Shown: positions 9,001-18,927, counted from the first letter of the stretch. The stretch: DNA of 26,026 nt from Rodentolepis nana (GCA_900617975.1 UZAE01013138.1:1-26026), one strand, 5' to 3'. The notes: generated from the letters alone by a model not told the origin. Numbers and translations are program-made.

Positions 9001-11217
9001 GCCAATACGGACTAATCCTTCTCCATAACCGAGACCCAAAATAATTTGCTGTAGCAAGTGAACATAACGCTCACCGTAGATATCCAAAGTAGACCTTTCA
9101 TTGTCTGAGTCTACTAGACTAATACCTGCGACAATCTGAGGCGATAAGATTAAAGACAGATCCAGTTGGACGAATCGGATGTCACATAAACAGATGCTTA
9201 AGAAAACAACTCTCTGAGAGGTGAATTCATGTCCGGCAAATTTATTCGAGGCAGTACATTTGAGGAGATAACTCATTCCCTTGTACTTCGGATCATTAGG
9301 GATTTTAAGTTGTTCGCCTTGGAAAGCAGATTTAGGTAAGCCATGAGGGCTGTCAAGGAAAATCTTTGACACTCTCGACATTCCGATAAAACCGGTGGAG
9401 AATTGAGTAGGATCAATCGCTGTCCACTTATATACAGGCTTTGGATATCCGTTAGCACCAGAACATCGAATAACAGTTCCTAGAGGGACGGGATACTCAT
9501 CCAGTCTATCAACCGTACCGTGGAATTTCAAGTCCCCTTCGGTTGGGTGGTACATGTGGATATATCGAAGATTCGCAGCTACTCGACCTAGCTCAGCATT
9601 TTCATTTACGTCATTTGGATCAATGATCCATTCCGGAATAGAACGTTCCATTTCTTCATAACTTGTTGAACAATATGCTCTTAATTTTCCCCCGTTATTA
9701 ACATTTCCCTCACCACTGATGCTGTAGAACTTGAATATCCGTATTATGTGAGTACCTTCACGAAGAATATACGTATTGGTCAAATTAAATGGAAATTCTG
9801 TAGTATCATTACCGTCCTCTTTAAGAAGGCTCAAGGAGAGGGTGTAGTCATACTTTGTATCCGTCTCTGTCCAACACAAAATGTAAGCTTTCTGTGTTGT
9901 CAACAAAAATGGCACCTTGTCCTCAGTAAATTGTTCAAACCTGTCTGTTGGTTCAAGGTCTTCTGTGGGAACTAGGTCCTTATATAATAAAGTCCGAACT
10001 GGTATAACATTACCAATTACATAAAGGCGTCTGTCAGAACACACAGGCTGCGGATATCCATTTACTTTTACAGTACATCCATAAACCCCACTGTCTGAAG
10101 TATCTGTAGAATTTTTCCTCAAATAGAAGAATTTATTTCCTTCAAAGTACTCAACCCAAAATCCACTTGGCAAGGTAGTATCAATTGTGTCGAAATATAA
10201 AGCTCGAGACCGGAAACAGTTAATCGCACGTGGAGACGCATGTTTCACAAGGGGACAGTAAATTTCCACCTTTTCACCCGCTTCAATAACAGCAGACCAA
10301 CCAATTTTTAAAGGAATCACACGATAATCCCTTCCAAAAACTGTCTCTGGGGCTGCCGGAGTGTCTACATATGGCATATCAAAACGCCACAACACCAGAC
10401 GTTTCATTACCCAATCTTTCAGCAAGCCGAGTGCTTGTTCATTACTAATTGAAGCATTCACTGAATTTGCGATGAAAATACCCATTGCAAAATCATCAAT
10501 ACTGGGTTGGCAGGAGAAATTGTGTAAACTGGCATTCGAGGAAATTTCGCAGGGTTCGTAATAGGGATAGTGGGTGTTTCTTGGTTGCCTGACTAAGTAA
10601 ATACCAATTACACCTGCTGGTAAACCGAGATTGACTTTGATAGATCCTTTAATAAAAATACCTTCATGAATGAATTTAAGTGTGCTATTCAGGTTATCAA
10701 GGTTCTGTTTATCTAGAACGGCCGCTGATGGACTTTTCAGAGCTTCTGTAATCTGAGGTACATTTGAAACGAGAGAAGTCAAGTGTAAAAGGGAAGGTGA
10801 TGATTTTACTAAGGTACTAACGGAAGTGAAATTATAATGCTTTCCGATGAAGGTTACAGTGATCTTATAATCTCCAATCATGGCACTTGTAGCTTTAAAA
10901 GCAAAGAGACGGAAGATATTCTCCTCAATGCGGATGCCATAAGAATCGAATGCTTGACATTGTTCGTATAGACAACCTTTAGGACACTTAAAGTAACTGT
11001 TCAAAACGGGTCCATCTTTCGATCCCGTATATTCGCAAAAGATGACCGTCTTATTCTGGAATTCCCAAGTTATGTTAGAAACTCTGTGACCGATACGTGG
11101 AACGAATTTGACAGACCAATCACCACCCTCTGTTGCTAATTGATCAGCTTCGTAATACTGAACTCGGCATTTTGCAGAAGAAAGTAGCAGAAGAAATAAT
11201 AACGGTATTAATTGCAT
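4003..11217 (-). CDS. large secreted Ig-repeat protein with a VWA-like region (3 exons, ~2228 aa)
   Basis: Gene model: join of 8155-11217, 6225-7817 and 4003-6033 on the minus strand. Both introns are short (337 and 191 bp), obey GT-AG and are phase 0, and the reading frame stays open across both joins. The product starts with a signal peptide (about residues 1-17: MQL followed by a leucine run ending in SSAKC) and has no obvious transmembrane segment, so it is predicted secreted. Several Ig-like units are visible through B-strand cysteines and the D-x-G-x-Y-x-C motif: C321 with DSGVYGC ending at C381; C585/W598/C654 with GYPKPVYKW; DTGRYMC at the exon 2/3 join; FEDYGFYGC; WVTCIASGNPPP near the C-terminus. 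N-glycosylation sequons are frequent. Residues ~675-880 look like a VWA fold. The family is unidentified. Roles in adhesion, extracellular matrix or the host interface are inference only. Confidence 0.85.
6034..6224 (-). other. intron 2 of the Ig-repeat gene
   Basis: Donor GCATTT|GTAAGTTCAC and acceptor TTATTTTTAG|ATGCAT on the minus strand, 191 bp, phase 0. The ATG after the acceptor is an internal codon, not a translation start. Confidence 0.8.
6225..7817 (-). CDS. Ig-repeat gene, exon 2 (residues 1022-1552)
   Basis: Bounded by TTTTCAG| and GCATTT|GTAAGT, exactly 531 codons, phase 0 at both ends. It begins SSQEVAILPIRL and soon shows an Ig B-strand cysteine (AEFECEF). Many cysteines (REIYCAV, RVTFICEA, FLFCET, AKFVCYV) are spaced as in divergent Ig-like domains, and NVT, NLT, NIS and NCS sequons are present. 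The last codons (VVKIDLPKAF) run straight into MHDTGRYMC of exon 3, giving a typical E-to-F strand of an Ig domain across the splice. This is strong internal support for the model. Confidence 0.85.
7818..8154 (-). other. intron 1 of the Ig-repeat gene
   Basis: Donor CTTTG|GTAAGTCT and acceptor AATGTTTTCAG|TCC on the minus strand, 337 bp, phase 0. After the acceptor the frame is open through 28 codons into the long exon 2 frame. Confidence 0.8.
8155..11217 (-). CDS. Ig-repeat gene, exon 1 (residues 1-1021)
   Basis: Starts at ATG (11217-11215), chosen because it is followed at once by a strong signal peptide. The exon ends at CTTTG|GTAAGT, after a leucine codon. The raw frame would run eight codons further to a TAA at 8128, but the consensus donor and the in-frame downstream exon argue that it is spliced. 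Residues 18-300 form one or two divergent domains with Cys61, Cys78, Cys82, Cys87 and sequons at N48, N55 and N129. An Ig domain covers about 310-400, another Ig-like region about 430-520, and a clear Ig domain about 575-670. The VWA-like region (~675-880) follows, then a Cys-containing beta-rich segment to 1021. Confidence 0.85.
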
Positions 11218-11230
11218 TTTTATTCCATCT
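11218..11230 (-). promoter_or_regulatory. short leader with candidate 3' splice acceptor
   Basis: On the minus strand a T-run ends in AG at 11230-11229, leaving an 11-nt leader before the start ATG at 11217. The leader itself begins ATG GAA TAA, a three-codon upstream ORF. This looks like a splice acceptor, for a 5' non-coding exon or for spliced-leader trans-splicing as is known in flatworms. No partner donor was identified. Confidence 0.4.
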
Positions 11231-13275
11231 AAAAAAAATATTAAAGTTGATGCATAAGAAGTTCAGCTGATCATTGATTAAAAATCAATATTTGGTAATT
11301 GTTTTAGATGATTTCACTGCCTTACGAACGTTATACAATTTATTGGTTCAAGTTAAATGAAATTTTGATGCGTCCTACAAATATAACAAATAATTTACTG
11401 ATTCCATTTAAGTAGCAAATCGTCGTCCATTTAATCGTTTAATAATTTTCAGTGATTATGAAACTATTATTATTGATATTAGCATTTAAACATTGAAAGA
11501 TATAACTTATAATTTAAAACGTTTAAAAGCACCTTAGCGTAAAGATGGCATTCCTGCTGATCGATTACAAGTAGAAACTAAAATTTTGAAACGAAATTTG
11601 ACTTCCAACTCTATTTTCGGGGCCTATTCCACTGTTTTGCACTCTTATTTCTTCTGTGGCTATTGATGAATGTCATAAAGTCTGAAATTTGAAAAATTAT
11701 TCTAATTTCTATTCGTTTCTGATTCTCTGAATTCCATTGACATTGCTATTATTTTAACCCCCTTAAATTTTCCATAGGAGGCTAAAGGGAGATTGATTTA
11801 AACACTGTATAGCTAATTCGAAATACGTTATCCTTACATTTTCTTCTTGGGTCTTTATTATTTCACCATTGATTAGAAAAACATAGAAAAAGATCTCACT
11901 TCCAGCATGTCCTTAAAATAAATTAATTTATAAAGTGCTTAATTCGGTAAATCTTCTTAAAGTTCCCTAGGATATTCCACCTTTGAGAAACAGGAGTATT
12001 TCAAATAGAAGCCAGTCTGTTTTTGGGTATTCATATAGAATATGGATTAGAAACAGCATGGTAACTCGTATTAAGAGTAAGTGATGCTATTCGCGTCCAT
12101 TTGGTCCGAAAATAATTCGGGAACTAGTTAGCCATCAACACCAAGTAATGGCGCAGAGGATTGTCATCACAACTGTTAACGCACGTCATGTTCGAAATCT
12201 CTGCACGGTGTATGACTCGTTACCGCCACACACACTCTTCATTCTCCCCGTCTACCTTGCCTAGATTTCTACCCGAAAGTATAATTAGCAATATCTTCGT
12301 TTTCCCATCTAAGTTCGATTTCATTTAAATTTCATTAAAATGTATATTTGTATTTTGTAATGGAGTTTAAGAACGGAAATGAAAATCGCGGGGGACATCG
12401 TGGTGCAAAAGTACAGATAAGATTGGACTGAGGAAGAATGTTCAATCAGTGAGAAAGTCATTTAGAAAACTTCCTAAGTAAGCAGTGTGATTTCATCTAT
12501 CCTCGAAGACGGTTATGAATCATTTGGTTGACTTGAACAGACAGATTATGCGCCATAAATAGTTTAAAACTTATTTGCCAAACTGAGTGAACGGACGGAA
12601 TAACGCGTAAAAGCGTTTAGAAATCATCAATACCAAACTGACACGCCTGGGAGAGTGACCACTCGTTGAGTTCGTACGGAATTCCAGTTAAATAATTGTC
12701 GAAATCACGATGCTTCATGGGTAGAAGGCGAGGAAAGAGAATTGGCATAAACTATCTTGGGTTAAAATTTGAGCTCTTCCTTTTGAATTTCGATATTTAG
12801 CATTAGATATAAATAAAAAATCCTCTGCAGTTGTTTATCTAAATATGCTCTCTCTCAGCTTCACTCTGTTTTCAGTTCCATCAATTTGTTTATAGCTGTT
12901 AAAATAAACAGGCAATTTAAGATGATAATACCAGGTAGAATTAAGTCAATCAACCAATCATCAAGCTACCAATTTACTGGACATGACCTCAGACATGGCC
13001 CTGCGAGTTAACTGCTGACGATTATACAATACAAAGTCCCAATTCAATCACTTTTATAAGGAAAAGTCATTTCTTCCAAAATCAAATAACGACTCATTAA
13101 TTACCCCCATTGTATAATTTTACTAATACTGTAAATGTATTATGTTGAAAGTACGAACTATCTTGAATGCGTGTTTAGAGGGTAATTATTTCTTAAGCTT
13201 ACCTTTGATTTACCTTATGAAGGTGTGTACCTACTTTTGTAGAATCCAGATTCATGAAGGTCATAGATGATTTTG
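11231..13275. other. upstream intergenic region, nothing recognised
   Basis: AT-rich with stops in all frames. It probably contains the promoter or a 5' exon of the Ig-repeat gene, but no core promoter motif can be singled out. Confidence 0.4.
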
Positions 13276-13347
13276 AAGGGTGATAGTATAGCGCAGTTGT
13301 CTGGAGTTTTGTAAAAGAAACTAATGTCTGCCTCAACTATCACCCTT
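13276..13347. other. 72-nt inverted repeat / candidate hairpin
   Basis: AAGGGTGATAGT at 13276-13287 is perfectly complementary to ACTATCACCCTT at 13336-13347. Inside the arms, GCAG/CTGC and AGTTT/AAACT can also pair, giving an imperfect stem with a short terminal loop. The size resembles a microRNA precursor, but no known mature sequence was recognised. It could equally be a remnant of a small palindromic element. Confidence 0.45.
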
Positions 13348-13670
13348 TCAACTTAGCCGAAGGGAACCTAGGCTAAAAGAAACTAAGGAGAGAATGTAAG
13401 ATTATTGGATAGGTAGGAACATTTTCGACTTACAGGATGGGTTTCGCCTGATTTGACTTATTGCGGCATTTAAGGAAGTGAAGTATCATTTTTACGTTTA
13501 CAATTGATCACCAAAATAATACCATTTGAAAGTTTTTTGTTAAAAATTCAAATTATGGCCTTTTATATATTGGTAATTTCTACATTCGACAAATTTAATT
13601 CAAAGGGCAACGCCTAACTCAAGTCAATCATTGGCTTCAAATAAAACACCTAAAGCCTTGTTTTGAAAAT

Positions 13671-13741
13671 GGGGTGTGCGATAGACTTAACTCCTCGTGG
13701 TGCACCCTGGGCAACGCATACCCATTCGGCAAGAAGTCTAT
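13671..13741 (+). ncRNA. HDV-like ribozyme, SINE copy 2a (P3 and P4 mutated)
   Basis: P1 GGGGUGU/GCACCCU and P2 AUAGACUU/AAGUCUAU are intact and the J4/2 cytosine is present (GGCAAG). The P3 5' strand is AAC instead of ACC, so one pair is lost. P4 is degraded (CGCAU...AUUCG). Confidence 0.65.
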
Positions 13742-13878
13742 AAACGAGCAATTGACTTCTGACTTAAAACTAACATGATCCCATCGAATTCCATATTCGA
13801 CCACTTCACAGTACTCACCTTACCTTCTTCTCTACCTTCGTGTCTGCCTCTTTTACATCTGTGAATCACACCACTTAA
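13671..13878 (+). mobile_element. SINE-like retroposon, 3'-truncated copy 2a
   Basis: Starts GGGGTGTGCGATAGACTT and runs through the ribozyme and most of the C/T-rich body to about TACATCTGTGAATCAC. It is then interrupted by a second, 5'-truncated copy of the same family. The join contains short repeats of the TCTATTA motif, which suggests template switching or recombination at that motif. Confidence 0.8.
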
Positions 13879-14158
13879 AGTCTATTATGTCTATTAAAAA
13901 GTCTATTAACCGGCAGTTGACTTCTGACCACAAACTTTAATGGCCTCACTGTATGTTATATTCTATCCATTCCACAGTACTCATCTCTCATTTTTCCCTG
14001 CCTTTGTGTCCATATCTTTCGGATCTTTGATTCTCTCTTCTGCTCTCCCTGTCGAATTTTTCTTACTTTGATGTTCCTCCCCTCTGTGAAGCATGAAGTC
14101 AACTAAGGGGCTAATGATATTTATCAAAACGCCTGCCATTTGAAATAAATAAATAAAT
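13879..14158 (+). mobile_element. SINE-like retroposon, 5'-truncated copy 2b
   Basis: Lacks the ribozyme core. It enters the family around AAAAAGTCTATTAACCGGC, continues through the body to GAAGTCAACTAAGGGGCTAA and CCTGCCATTTGA, and ends in an AATAAATAAATA tail. With 2a it forms one composite insertion. An imperfect duplication flanks the pair (TTTTGAAAAT before 13671, TTTTCGAAAAT just after the tail), consistent with one composite retroposition event. Confidence 0.75.
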
Positions 14159-15519
14159 ATTTTTTCGAAAATACTTTCCGGATTTGTTGTAATTTGTCCA
14201 AAAAATACTTGAATGCTAAAAGGGATTAAAAATTTCGTTCTTTAAAAGGAATTTCCCAAAAAAACGAATCGACAAGTACTTGAACAGTTCCAATTGAGCT
14301 TCTAATATGATTCCTGGAGCTCACGTAAGACAAATGTTTGGTTGATGGAGCCTCTTTCAGTGATTTGATTTTCAGTTTTACGCCCATATCTTGGTTTGCT
14401 TTTAGCCCTCTAACGTCCAAATTATGTTTTTTGAAAAATTCACCCAACCGTACTCACGCCTGTCTCACAACAGACTGATGCTGTCGACATGGTGAGTTTT
14501 GGTGATGGCTGAAGACATATCGAACATGTTTCAAACGGCAATAGCGCCTTCTATTAGGAGTCTAGTACCTGTGGAGCTTATTTTGAACGCCAACCGTACT
14601 ATGATAAGGGCGCCAAAGGGTTGAACAATAAGCTTGTTCATACCGTGGTCTTAGTTAAACTCATAGGTAATAAGTCAGGGAGCTTTAGTAACACAGACGA
14701 ACATTTTGAAAAACGACTACGCTACCCCAAGCCATTGCGAAACTATCAAGTTTTCAAAAAACCTTTAAATTCTATTCTTTGTGCCTTATTAACGTCTGTG
14801 GATGCAACTGCTTTTGTACTAATACTAATATTCTAAAAATTGAGTGAATATTGCCTCAGGAGTAAGTGGTAAAAATGTGAAAGAAGTAACGACTCATTAC
14901 TGTATTTTATTGCTGGATGAATATTAAAATAGTCTAATATCACAATGCTTCCCAAATTACCACATTTTCTGATGGATAAAAATTTCTTTTCCCTTTGCGG
15001 GGTGTTGATGTTAGTCCAAGCGACATGGGATAAATGTTTGGTCAGTGGGTGGTTATCTTTTGGGAAAGAAATGCCTTTTATCCCAAAATCATACATCTTC
15101 CTATTGATAGTAATAACAACAATTTTTCCGAGGTAAATTTTAAATCAGGATTAATATTGGACTCTTTTTAATCGGTTCCATCCAGTACCTTGTCACAATA
15201 ACAAAAGCCAATAGATGCTTATAGACAAAAAAACAATTGCCTATTTATCGGCGCAAATAAACTCATTAGAGAAAATTGGTGAACAAAAACAATACGCAAG
15301 GTAGAAGGTGAGTACGATTCACCCGCCAATTAGATATTGGCAAAATCAGCGCCCCCCCCCCTCTACGGTGGCCTTGAGAAATTGTTTACATCTGCTTAAA
15401 AATCACCATTGGAGTCTGCTTTATGGGGTATTAGTGAGTGATCAATAGTGACAGTCCTGACAAGGAGGAAGTAGGAAATTAAAAGCACGGTTAAATACCC
15501 TCATCCATAATGACACTAC
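14159..15519. other. non-coding region with two faintly similar minus-strand frames
   Basis: No gene is supported. Two minus-strand frames (14226-14447 and 14833-15096) contain a shared TKHLS[YH]V stretch in an otherwise weakly alignable context, which hints at decayed copies of one element. A run of ten C lies at 15352-15361. Confidence 0.3.
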
Positions 15520-15704
15520 TATTGGGTTGGCAACTAAGTCATTGTCGTTTTTGTTGACGGATTCACTCTATACTTTCTTTTGTTTTGTTAACGTGGCCAG
15601 AGCATCTAACCTATATTTTTTTCTTACTGTATGGGCTTCTAGGTTAATTAGTAAAAAATTTTTTTTGTTTAGTTCTTTAGTTTTGTTTTTATTCCAATTT
15701 AAAT

Positions 15705-16711
15705 ATGAAAGAGCAGGACGTGCACTTCCGACACATTTTATTGTATTACTTCCGAAAAGGCAAGAACGCATCGCAAGCACAAAAGAAGTTATTTGCCGTA
15801 TATGGAGATGAAGCCTTAAAAGAAAGGCAGTGTCGAAATTGGTTTGAAAGATTTCGTTCCGGTGATTTTTCACTCAAAAATTCACAACGATCTGGCCGCC
15901 CAGTCGAAGTGGATGAAACCCATATCAAGGCCATTATCGATTCAAATCGTCACAGCACAACACGAGTTATTGCAGAGAAGCTCAATGTGTCGCATACTTG
16001 CATTGAAGATAAAAATTAAAAACCCTTGGTTATGTCAAGAAACTTGATTTATGGATCCCTCACCAGTTAAAGGAAATTCATTTGACGCAACGGATTAGCA
16101 TCTGTGATTCGCNGAAGAACCTAGTTACTGGCGACGAAAAGTGGATAGTTTATAACAATATTACTCGCAAGAGATCATGGGTGAAGCAAGATCAACCAGC
16201 CCAAACAGTATGAAAAGCAGAGATTCACCAAAAAAGATTATTCTGTTAGTCTGGTGGGATGACAAAGGAATTTTGTATTTTGAACTCATGCCGCAGAATC
16301 AAACGATAAATTCAAATGTGTATGTTGAAGAACTGGAAAAACTGAAAGAAGGATGCAATTGAAGATAAGCGGCCGGCATTATCAAATCGGCGGAAGGGTG
16401 TTGTTTTCCATCATGATAACGCAAGGCCCCACACATCTTTGGTTACTCGGCAAAAATTATTGGAACTGGGTTGGGGTGTTTTGTCACACCCACCATATAG
16501 CCCTGACCTTGCGCCTTTGAATTACCATTTGTTTCGTTCCATGTAAAACTCTTTAAATGGTAAAATTTTGAACAACGCGGATGATGTCGGATCACACCTA
16601 ATTCAGTTTTTTAATAGCAAAGACCAGACATTTTACAAAGGGGGCATTTTTACTCTGCCAGAAGGATGGAAAAAGGTCATCGACAAGAACGGCCAATATC
16701 TAATTGAATAA
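15705..16711 (+). pseudogene. mariner transposase, disrupted (copy A)
   Basis: The N-terminal part is readable from MKEQDVHFRHILLYYFRKG and includes the paired helix-turn-helix region (FRSGDFSLKNSQRSGRPVEV). The frame then breaks at about 16009, where GAAGATAAAAATTAA replaces an A-run, a 2-nt insertion relative to copy B. Later pieces in other frames still show VTGDEKW (first catalytic Asp), HHDNARPH (second) and SPDLAPLNYHLF (third), matching the DD34D arrangement of mariners. Further lesions shared with copy B are a TGA in the QTV*KAE segment, a one-base loss in the following A-run, an insertion around EKLKEGCN and a TAA after RSM. It cannot make transposase. Confidence 0.9.
16113..16113. 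other. N inside mariner copy A
   Basis: Unresolved position just before GAAGAACCTAG. Relative to copy B, about 23 bp are also missing just before it. The same N occurs at the equivalent site in copy B. Confidence 0.6.
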
Positions 16712-16786
16712 AGTTATATTTTTAAAAAAAATTCCGAATTTGCCTTCTTATTTGAAATCGGCAATGACTTAGTTGCCAACCTAATA

Positions 16787-17683
16787 CAATGTACAAGTAA
16801 ACTTACTTAAAAATAACCAACTCTCAAGAATAAGTTTCTCTTTGTGAATTTTCAAATTTAAAGGCTTAACAACAATTTTAGAAATTATAAATGTGTTCAG
16901 AGAGCTTTTATATTTGTTCCATTTGGGCTGTGTACTTTTATAATTACTTACACCTAGACAATGAATAGATTATTTCTCAAAATCTTCTGTTAGAAATCTC
17001 AGAAAATTACTTACTCTCCTCATCTGTTTTTGTTTAAACATAGAAATTCGCTTCTTTTCGTGACTAGTTGGATTCGTGAAAAGGGGATAGTAGTGGATAA
17101 AATTTGGTAAATAATAAATCATTGCTGTGTTAAACGAATGAACGGGAACTCAGAAATGTCTTTTAGCAATTAGAAAAGATTTAGTTAAGTCACTGGAGTG
17201 AAAACAAAACGTTTCGTTATTAGAAAAATTCTTTCTGTCCCCATTCTGAGCATTTACTAAATCAAACAATAATTTTCAAATATAGAATTATGAGGGTAAC
17301 CCATCATAGTGAAAGCAAAAAGATTTACTGCAGGTGACTCTATTTATCAGAATGGCAGAATTATTTAGTCGATGCCTACAAATAATGATCCTCATTTGTA
17401 GGAAAAAGTAGGTTTGATTCCTATTGTTGGATGGAATTCCCATTTTTTGAACCTGAAGGTTTGTATCCCCTTGTGCTTCGTTTGAAATGACTTGAAATCT
17501 CTGCACACATTCGTCTCACTGATGATGGAGAATCGATCACATTTGTAAACCTTGATGGAATCTTAACAAAATGCGATCAATAGTTTTGTTTAGTTAGTTA
17601 GTTAGTTTTCTTGGAATTAATTAGCTAAAATGAAGAAAGGTTTGCTCGTGCATTTGGCGTTTGTCACAAGCTGATCTGCGTGT
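16787..17683. other. non-coding, nothing recognised apart from a TTAG microsatellite
   Basis: No supported gene. A short TTAG tetranucleotide run lies near 17588-17607. Confidence 0.4.
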
Positions 17684-18031
17684 CTTTTTCCACAATTTAT
17701 TTATTTTTATCAAATGGCAGGTGTCTTGATGATTATCATCAGCCCTTTAGTTGACTTCAGGCTTGACAGAGGGGAAGAAACATCAAATTGAAAAAGTCGA
17801 GAGGGAGGGGAACAGAAGAGTGTTTCAAAGATGTAAGGGACAAACATAAAGGTAGAAAAAAGGTGAGGTGAGTACTGTGAAAATAGTCGAATATGGCATA
17901 AAGTGAGGTGATGGTAGTTTGAAGTGAGAAGTCAACTGCCAGTTAATAGACTTTTTTATCCTATGAATATTCGTTGCCAAGGGTGCACCACGTGGAAGTA
18001 AGTCTATCACACACCCCCTTTTTCCACAATT
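17684..18031 (-). mobile_element. SINE-like retroposon with TSD, copy 3
   Basis: A minus-strand copy whose body is 17698-18017, enclosed by a perfect 14-bp duplication CTTTTTCCACAATT at 17684-17697 and 18018-18031. The tail (TTATTTTTAT on the plus strand) adjoins the left duplication and the GGGG start adjoins the right one, as expected for target-primed reverse transcription. The 3' hairpin is unusually complete here: CTGATGATAATCATCA. Confidence 0.92.
17946..18017 (-). ncRNA. HDV-like ribozyme, SINE copy 3 (predicted dead)
   Basis: P1 and P2 are intact, but the J4/2 strand reads GGAUAAAA, so the presumptive catalytic cytosine is lost. J1.1/4 reads UGGC instead of GGGC and P4 is disrupted. 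It is predicted inactive, probably through decay after insertion. Confidence 0.75.
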
Positions 18032-18709
18032 GATATGGACTAAATGATTGCAAATTAAACGCCATTAAAAGTAATGCCATAGTTGCCACTATTTTTTTGA
18101 TATCATACTCCGCCAATTGAAAGAAGATTGTTAAAATTACTTTGAACTTGGCTAGAAGGTAGTGGTAAGAAGGCGTCGGTAAAATCTCCCTCCAAAGTCA
18201 ATAGTTGGAAAAGGGTAGGTCAAAAAAAGTATGATTGAAATGCGTACTTTAAATGAAATATAATACGGTGTTGCTATTCAGACAAATTGGAGAACGCAGT
18301 TCTTCGTGATCCCATCACTAAAGCTGTTGATTGTCAATGGTCCATTTGAGCGACTCACTTACTTTAAATCTACTCTGTCATGATTGGGAGTGGAAGTGTA
18401 ATATGGGGAGTTTTAACTACCGTGATCATACAACCAGAACTTAGACGTTGCGCTTGAGAAAGAGTGAACTTCCAAGGTTCAACAGCGCTTCTTCCTGCGC
18501 CCAAATCATTTTCATACAATTGACAGCATTAGACCTCATCGAAATCGCTTGATTTCCCTTGAGGTAGGCAACAATGCCTTCTTGGAAAGTAATTAGTATT
18601 TGTGGCTTCTTTACTCATGGCATCCTTCCCAACCCAAATTATTCCACGTCAACATACTTGTTTTATCTTTGCACAACTTTGTTTGAGATTTATTTTCAAA
18701 GATATTTTG
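18032..18709. other. non-coding, nothing recognised
   Basis: No convincing frames, repeats or RNA genes seen. Confidence 0.35.
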
Positions 18710-18737
18710 CACGATGGCACTCTTTGACTTAGTCGAC

Positions 18738-18809
18738 TGGCCAAGAATCGAAGCCGTTGCTGAGTTTAGCTATTGGCCAAGAATCGAAGCCGTTGCTGAG
18801 TTTAGACTA
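18738..18809. repeat. tandem duplication, 36-bp unit
   Basis: The unit starting TGGCCAAGAATCGAAGCCGT occurs at 18738 and again at 18774, nearly identical over the full 36 bp. Confidence 0.9.
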
Positions 18810-18826
18810 CGTACGGACGGATTGCC

Positions 18827-18894
18827 TGGCAAAACACCTTCAAAGATTGGGAGTATACACTGGCAAAACACCTTCACATATTGGAAGTATACAC
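18827..18894. repeat. tandem duplication, 34-bp unit
   Basis: The unit starting TGGCAAAACACCTTCA occurs at 18827 and 18861 with a few differences (AAGATTGGGAG versus CATATTGGAAG). Confidence 0.9.
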
Positions 18895-18927
18895 TCAACC
18901 CACACGCCCCTATGTAACCTTTAGGAG

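Larger units (their letters stand above)
15522..16784 (+). mobile_element. mariner transposon (mellifera-type), copy A, inactive
   Basis: A complete Tc1/mariner element. The termini TTGGGTTGGCAACTAAGTC and (inverted) TTAGGTTGGCAACTAAGTC are imperfect inverted repeats of about 26 bp. The element is flanked by TA on both sides (15520-15521 and 16785-16786), the usual mariner target duplication. The terminal sequence matches what is known for the mellifera subfamily. It carries one broken transposase reading frame. It is 23 bp shorter than copy B at the place where both copies carry an N. Confidence 0.93.

Noticed and set aside
15527..15934. Several extra frames overlapping the mariner ends on both strands
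   Set aside because: They occur identically in both mariner copies as shadows of the terminal region and transposase and have no independent protein signature.
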